Part shown: piece by piece, positions 13,287-16,040 of the stretch
Layout of the letters: every line of letters starts with the position of its first letter
Position numbering within the stretch: position 1 is the stretch's first letter
Source of the DNA: Nanobdellota archaeon
GTDB taxonomy: Archaea > Nanobdellota > Nanobdellia > Pacearchaeales > GW2011-AR1
Length of the DNA: 16,040 nt
Direction: 5' to 3'
NCBI GenBank assembly: GCA_018830905.1
Contig: JAHJRM010000061.1
Coordinates: 1-16,040, forward strand
Translations under genes and position numbers: made by a program
The notes under the pieces: model-generated
What the model was told of the DNA's origin: nothing
Databases searched by the model: none
What the model saw: only the letters and a program-made list of their open reading frames with translations

Positions 13287-13628
13287 TTAATTTTTATATT
13301 TTAGATTTTTTTTCCTTACAAATTCTAGCGGTTGGAACATTTTGGCTTGTTTGGATAGAATCTCAAGATCTTCTCTACGCGCGAAATTAGGAAATTCTGT
13401 GGAGATTGTTTCAATGAATGAAGTAAGCCGCTCCACGTTTCTTTTTATTATTTCAATATCTTTTTTCATTTCATTTACATTCAGGTTAGTTTTTTCTTTT
13501 GTCTCTATGAGGTTCTGACCTATTAGAAGGAGTCTGTCTTTTAACATCCTATTTCTCTCTTCGAGATCTCTTATTTTTGTATTCGTGTCCCACAAGAATT
13601 GTTCATTCGTGTTTTCACCCTCTTCCAT
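13287..13628 (-). CDS. Small coiled-coil protein, first gene of the divergent operon
   Basis: A 113-residue, highly charged protein. Residues ~8-78 are one coiled coil (TKIRDLEERNRMLKDRLLLI to IKRNVERLTSFIETI); the C-terminal ~35 residues (FPNFARREDLEILSKQAKMFQPLEFV) form a separate helical motif in which a REDL-type helix is followed by a PLEFV segment. I recall similar tails in DPANN coiled-coil proteins of unknown function but know no name. One base separates it from the following gene. A TTTAAATTT box (13650-13658) is centred 26 bases upstream, so it is probably leaderless. It shares an intergenic region with the secretion ATPase. Confidence 0.7.
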   Translation of the reverse strand: MEEGENTNEQFLWDTNTKIRDLEERNRMLKDRLLLIGQNLIETKEKTNLNVNEMKKDIEIIKRNVERLTSFIETISTEFPNFARREDLEILSKQAKMFQPLEFVRKKNLKYKN

Positions 13629-13649
13629 GTAATCTAGATGTTATAATGG

Positions 13650-13689
13650 TTTAAATTTGTTGCGATACACAAAATAATTTAAACTAGTT
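13650..13689. promoter_or_regulatory. Divergent promoters of the coiled-coil operon and secretion ATPase
   Basis: AATTTAAAC on the minus strand (13650-13658) serves the gene starting at 13628; TAATTTAAAC (13675-13684) is centred 25 bases before the ATG at 13705. The stretch 13669-13689 recurs exactly at 8928-8948. The two boxes are about 25 bases apart. Confidence 0.5.
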
Positions 13690-13704
13690 CTCTCTGTTTA
13701 GGAT

Positions 13705-16038
13705 ATGGCTTCGCAAGATGGGGCGCCTGCTGGCGGCGATGCATTCCTTTCTGGAGAATCTAAGGGGAAACCGCTTTATTCCTATGAGATTAAAAGAGAG
13801 GGAGCTGAAGATATTCTTTATCTGAATTACTTGGGAGCGCCGTTTGTTCCGAGTGTTGCGGATTCTTTTGAAGTCATGGGGAGAACTGTTGAGGCTTTGA
13901 TGGAGGGTCCAAATGTTTCTAGAATAATTTTCGTTCAGCAGAAGAATTATAATTATGATTTTAAGGAGACTTCTTTTCTTTTGGAAGTGGCCTCACTTTA
14001 TACTTATCTGGTTGAGCAGGAGCGAGTTTTGTCACATGAGAAAATCGCCGCGATAAGCGAGAGATTTTTTCCTGAGAGGCACGAGGAGGTTTTTAGGTTT
14101 CTTTCTATGCTTAAGGGTGACCCGATTTTTGCTTATTCTGAGTTGAGGAAGTTGATTATTCAGGCTAAGGTTCTTCTTAGAAAACTAGGAGCTTCTTATT
14201 CTTCTGACCAGGAGAGTTATATTTCTTTGCTTGAGAGAGTTATGGGGCTTATGGATAGGTTGGCTTTAATCAAAGAAGCCCTGCCATACATACAGGATTA
14301 CAGAAAGGGAGATAGAGATATCTATCATCGGTTTTTCAAGCCAGATGTGATTCCTAATTTCACCTTTGCAAGACTTGTTTCAGATTTTCCCGAAGATGCA
14401 GAGATTATGGACCAGTATGAGATTTCGGCCGGAGAGCATGATGTTTCGAATGTGACTATACTTAAGAAGAAAGATGAGTCGAAATTTATTTACCATATTG
14501 TTCCTCCCGAGAATGCTCTAGGGGAAGAACATAGTATGTTGCTTAATCTTGCGCGTAGGGTTCTTTTGGAGCATCAACCGAAGGCAGAGGAGCTTACAGA
14601 TACAGAGAGGTCTAGGCAGGTTTTTTTTAATATTTCTAAGGATTTATTGCAGGACCTTGCTAGGAGTAAAGGGATTAAGGCGAGTTATCTGGATTTGAAC
14701 CGGCTTGCTACAATACTGGTTAGACATACTATCGGTTTTGGTATTTTGGAAGTTTTGTTACAAGATAAGAAGTTGCAGGATATTTCTCTCAATGCTCCGA
14801 TTTCTATGACCCCTATTTTTATTAGGCATCAGAAATATGATGAATGTCTTACGAATATTATTCCTAGTCAAGAAGACGTTGATTCTTGGGCGGCTAAGTT
14901 TAGGTTGATTTCTGGGAGGCCTTTGGATGAAGCGAATCCGATTCTTGATACTCAATTGGAGATTGGAAATATTCGGTCGAGAATTGCAATAATTCAGAGA
15001 CCGTTGAGTCCTGATGGAATAGCATATGCGATTAGGAGGCACAGAGAGGAGCCTTGGACGTTCCCGTTGTTTGTGCAGAATAAAATGATGAATCCGCTCG
15101 CTGCGGGATTGCTTGGTTTTTTGGCGGACGGTTCGAGAACAATTCTTATTGCAGGGACGAGGAGTTCAGGGAAGACTTCTTTATTGGGAAGTTTAATGTT
15201 GGAGATTATTTCTAAGTATAGGATGATTGTTATTGAAGATTCTTTAGAATTGCCTGTTGAGTCATTGAGGAAATTAAAGTATGATATTCTTAGGATGAAG
15301 GTTCGTTCGGCTTTGTTGAAGACTACTACTGAGGTGTCTGCGGATGATGGGATTAGGACTAGCTTGAGGTTGGGAGATAGTTGTTTGATAATTGGAGAGG
15401 TTAGGAGCGTTGAAGCGCAGGCACTTTATGAGGCGATGCGTGTCGGGGCTTTGGCGAATGTTGTTGCAGGAACGATTCACGGTGCTTCACCGTATGGAGT
15501 TTTTGATAGAGTTGTAAATGATTTGGATGTTCCTGCTACTAGTTTTAAGGCTACAGATATAATTGCGATTGCAAATCCGATAAAGACGCCTGATGGATTA
15601 CATTCTTTAAAGAGGCTGGTTAGTATATCTGAAGTGAGGAAACACTGGCAGAAAGATCCTTTGGAAGAGAAGGGTTTTGTTGATTTGATGAAATATAATG
15701 TTGAGACTGATCAGTTGGAGCCAACGGAAGATTTGATTAATGGAGACAGTGATGTAATTAAGGATATTGCTTCGAATGTTAAGGGTTGGGCAGGTAATTG
15801 GGATGCTGTTTGGGATAATATTCTTTTGAGAGCGAAGATTTTTGATGAGCTTGTGAAAACCGCTGAGAGAATTGGTGATTTGAAAATTCTTGAGGCCGAT
15901 TTTAGTTCGGCGTCCAATCATGCTTTCCATAGGATTTCTGATGAGGTTATGGGTGAAATTGGTTTGCCTTCAAGTGAGAGGGTTTTCCCGTTGTGGCAGA
16001 AGTGGTTGAATGATAAGTTGAAGAAGAGGGGGGTTTGA
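13705..16038 (+). CDS. Type II/IV secretion system (pilus/archaellum-type) ATPase
   Basis: A 777-residue cytoplasmic ATPase of the GspE/PilB/ArlI/TadA superfamily that would power assembly of a pilus-like or secretion structure. Motifs in the C-terminal half: Walker A GTRSSGKT (484-491), Asp box VIEDSLELP with E511-D512, Walker B IIGEVRS (562-568) with catalytic E565, and His box GTIHG (589-593, H592). The linker domain is at ~340-470 (LARSKGIKASYLDLNRLATILVRH; GRPLDEANPILD). About 330 N-terminal residues and a ~130-residue C-terminal extension make it longer than a typical ArlI (about 550). The GTRSSGKT P-loop is closer to TadA/CpaF-like than GspE-like proteins. A leaderless start at 13705 fits the TATA spacing. 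The last codons contain GAAGAGGGGGG, which could serve as the ribosome-binding site of a next gene, expected to be the ArlJ/TadC-type membrane platform (prediction). Confidence 0.92.
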   Translation: MASQDGAPAGGDAFLSGESKGKPLYSYEIKREGAEDILYLNYLGAPFVPSVADSFEVMGRTVEALMEGPNVSRIIFVQQKNYNYDFKETSFLLEVASLYTYLVEQERVLSHEKIAAISERFFPERHEEVFRFLSMLKGDPIFAYSELRKLIIQAKVLLRKLGASYSSDQESYISLLERVMGLMDRLALIKEALPYIQDYRKGDRDIYHRFFKPDVIPNFTFARLVSDFPEDAEIMDQYEISAGEHDVSNVTILKKKDESKFIYHIVPPENALGEEHSMLLNLARRVLLEHQPKAEELTDTERSRQVFFNISKDLLQDLARSKGIKASYLDLNRLATILVRHTIGFGILEVLLQDKKLQDISLNAPISMTPIFIRHQKYDECLTNIIPSQEDVDSWAAKFRLISGRPLDEANPILDTQLEIGNIRSRIAIIQRPLSPDGIAYAIRRHREEPWTFPLFVQNKMMNPLAAGLLGFLADGSRTILIAGTRSSGKTSLLGSLMLEIISKYRMIVIEDSLELPVESLRKLKYDILRMKVRSALLKTTTEVSADDGIRTSLRLGDSCLIIGEVRSVEAQALYEAMRVGALANVVAGTIHGASPYGVFDRVVNDLDVPATSFKATDIIAIANPIKTPDGLHSLKRLVSISEVRKHWQKDPLEEKGFVDLMKYNVETDQLEPTEDLINGDSDVIKDIASNVKGWAGNWDAVWDNILLRAKIFDELVKTAERIGDLKILEADFSSASNHAFHRISDEVMGEIGLPSSERVFPLWQKWLNDKLKKRGV

Positions 16039-16040
16039 GA

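Noticed and set aside
1..16040. tRNA, rRNA or other known RNA genes
   Set aside because: No T-loop GTTCRA within a cloverleaf context and no rRNA signature seen by eye in the intergenic regions; a covariance-model search was not possible.

Overview
The window reads as archaeal DNA, most likely from a DPANN-type lineage (Pacearchaeota/Woesearchaeota-like; inference). Almost every transcription unit has an AT-rich TATA box (mostly TTTAAA or TTATAA) centred about 24-27 bases before its ATG, with no Shine-Dalgarno, so most mRNAs look leaderless. The gene content also fits: Hef-type helicase and XPF-type nuclease, a PRC-barrel protein, a site-2-protease-like membrane protein, an archaeal-type IV pilus/secretion ATPase, and secreted proteins carrying a Cys-rich module and a TGNVV motif that I associate with DPANN exported proteins. 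No tRNA, rRNA or CRISPR array was seen.

Layout. 1-139: the 3' end of an IS5-like insertion sequence. 194-811: a half-size MFS transporter. 923-2017: a cytosine-deaminase-like amidohydrolase, convergent with and overlapping at the stop codons a minus-strand pair (4267 to 2014) encoding the helicase and nuclease halves of a Hef protein in two overlapping frames. From a compact divergent promoter (4288-4308) runs an exported pair: a 1239-residue protein with a dockerin-like EF-hand pair and a C25 (gingipain-like) protease domain, and a 275-residue protein with a C-terminal membrane anchor.

8962-11778 is a loose region of small membrane-protein genes: a 66-residue two-TM protein, a site-2-protease homologue that has lost its zinc-binding HExxH, a PRC-barrel protein and two paralogous multi-TM proteins. 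The gaps between them carry four copies of a modular intergenic repeat, all on the plus strand, including an unusually GC-rich, hairpin-rich 0.5 kb stretch with no convincing gene.

12374-16038 is a divergent cluster: two coiled-coil proteins on the minus strand (one with a UBA-like N-terminus and a His/Lys-rich tail) face a 777-residue type II/IV secretion ATPase. The two paralogous membrane proteins, the coiled-coil pair and the ATPase plausibly belong to one pilus-like or secretion machine, which may export or display the secreted proteins; this is inference from proximity.

The strongest leads are: two A6 runs in the Hef overlap that would let a one-base slip rebuild a full-length Hef; the intergenic repeat family; the pseudo-site-2-protease; the TGNVVL motif shared by two otherwise unrelated exported proteins; and the abrupt drop in GC inside the C25 protease gene.
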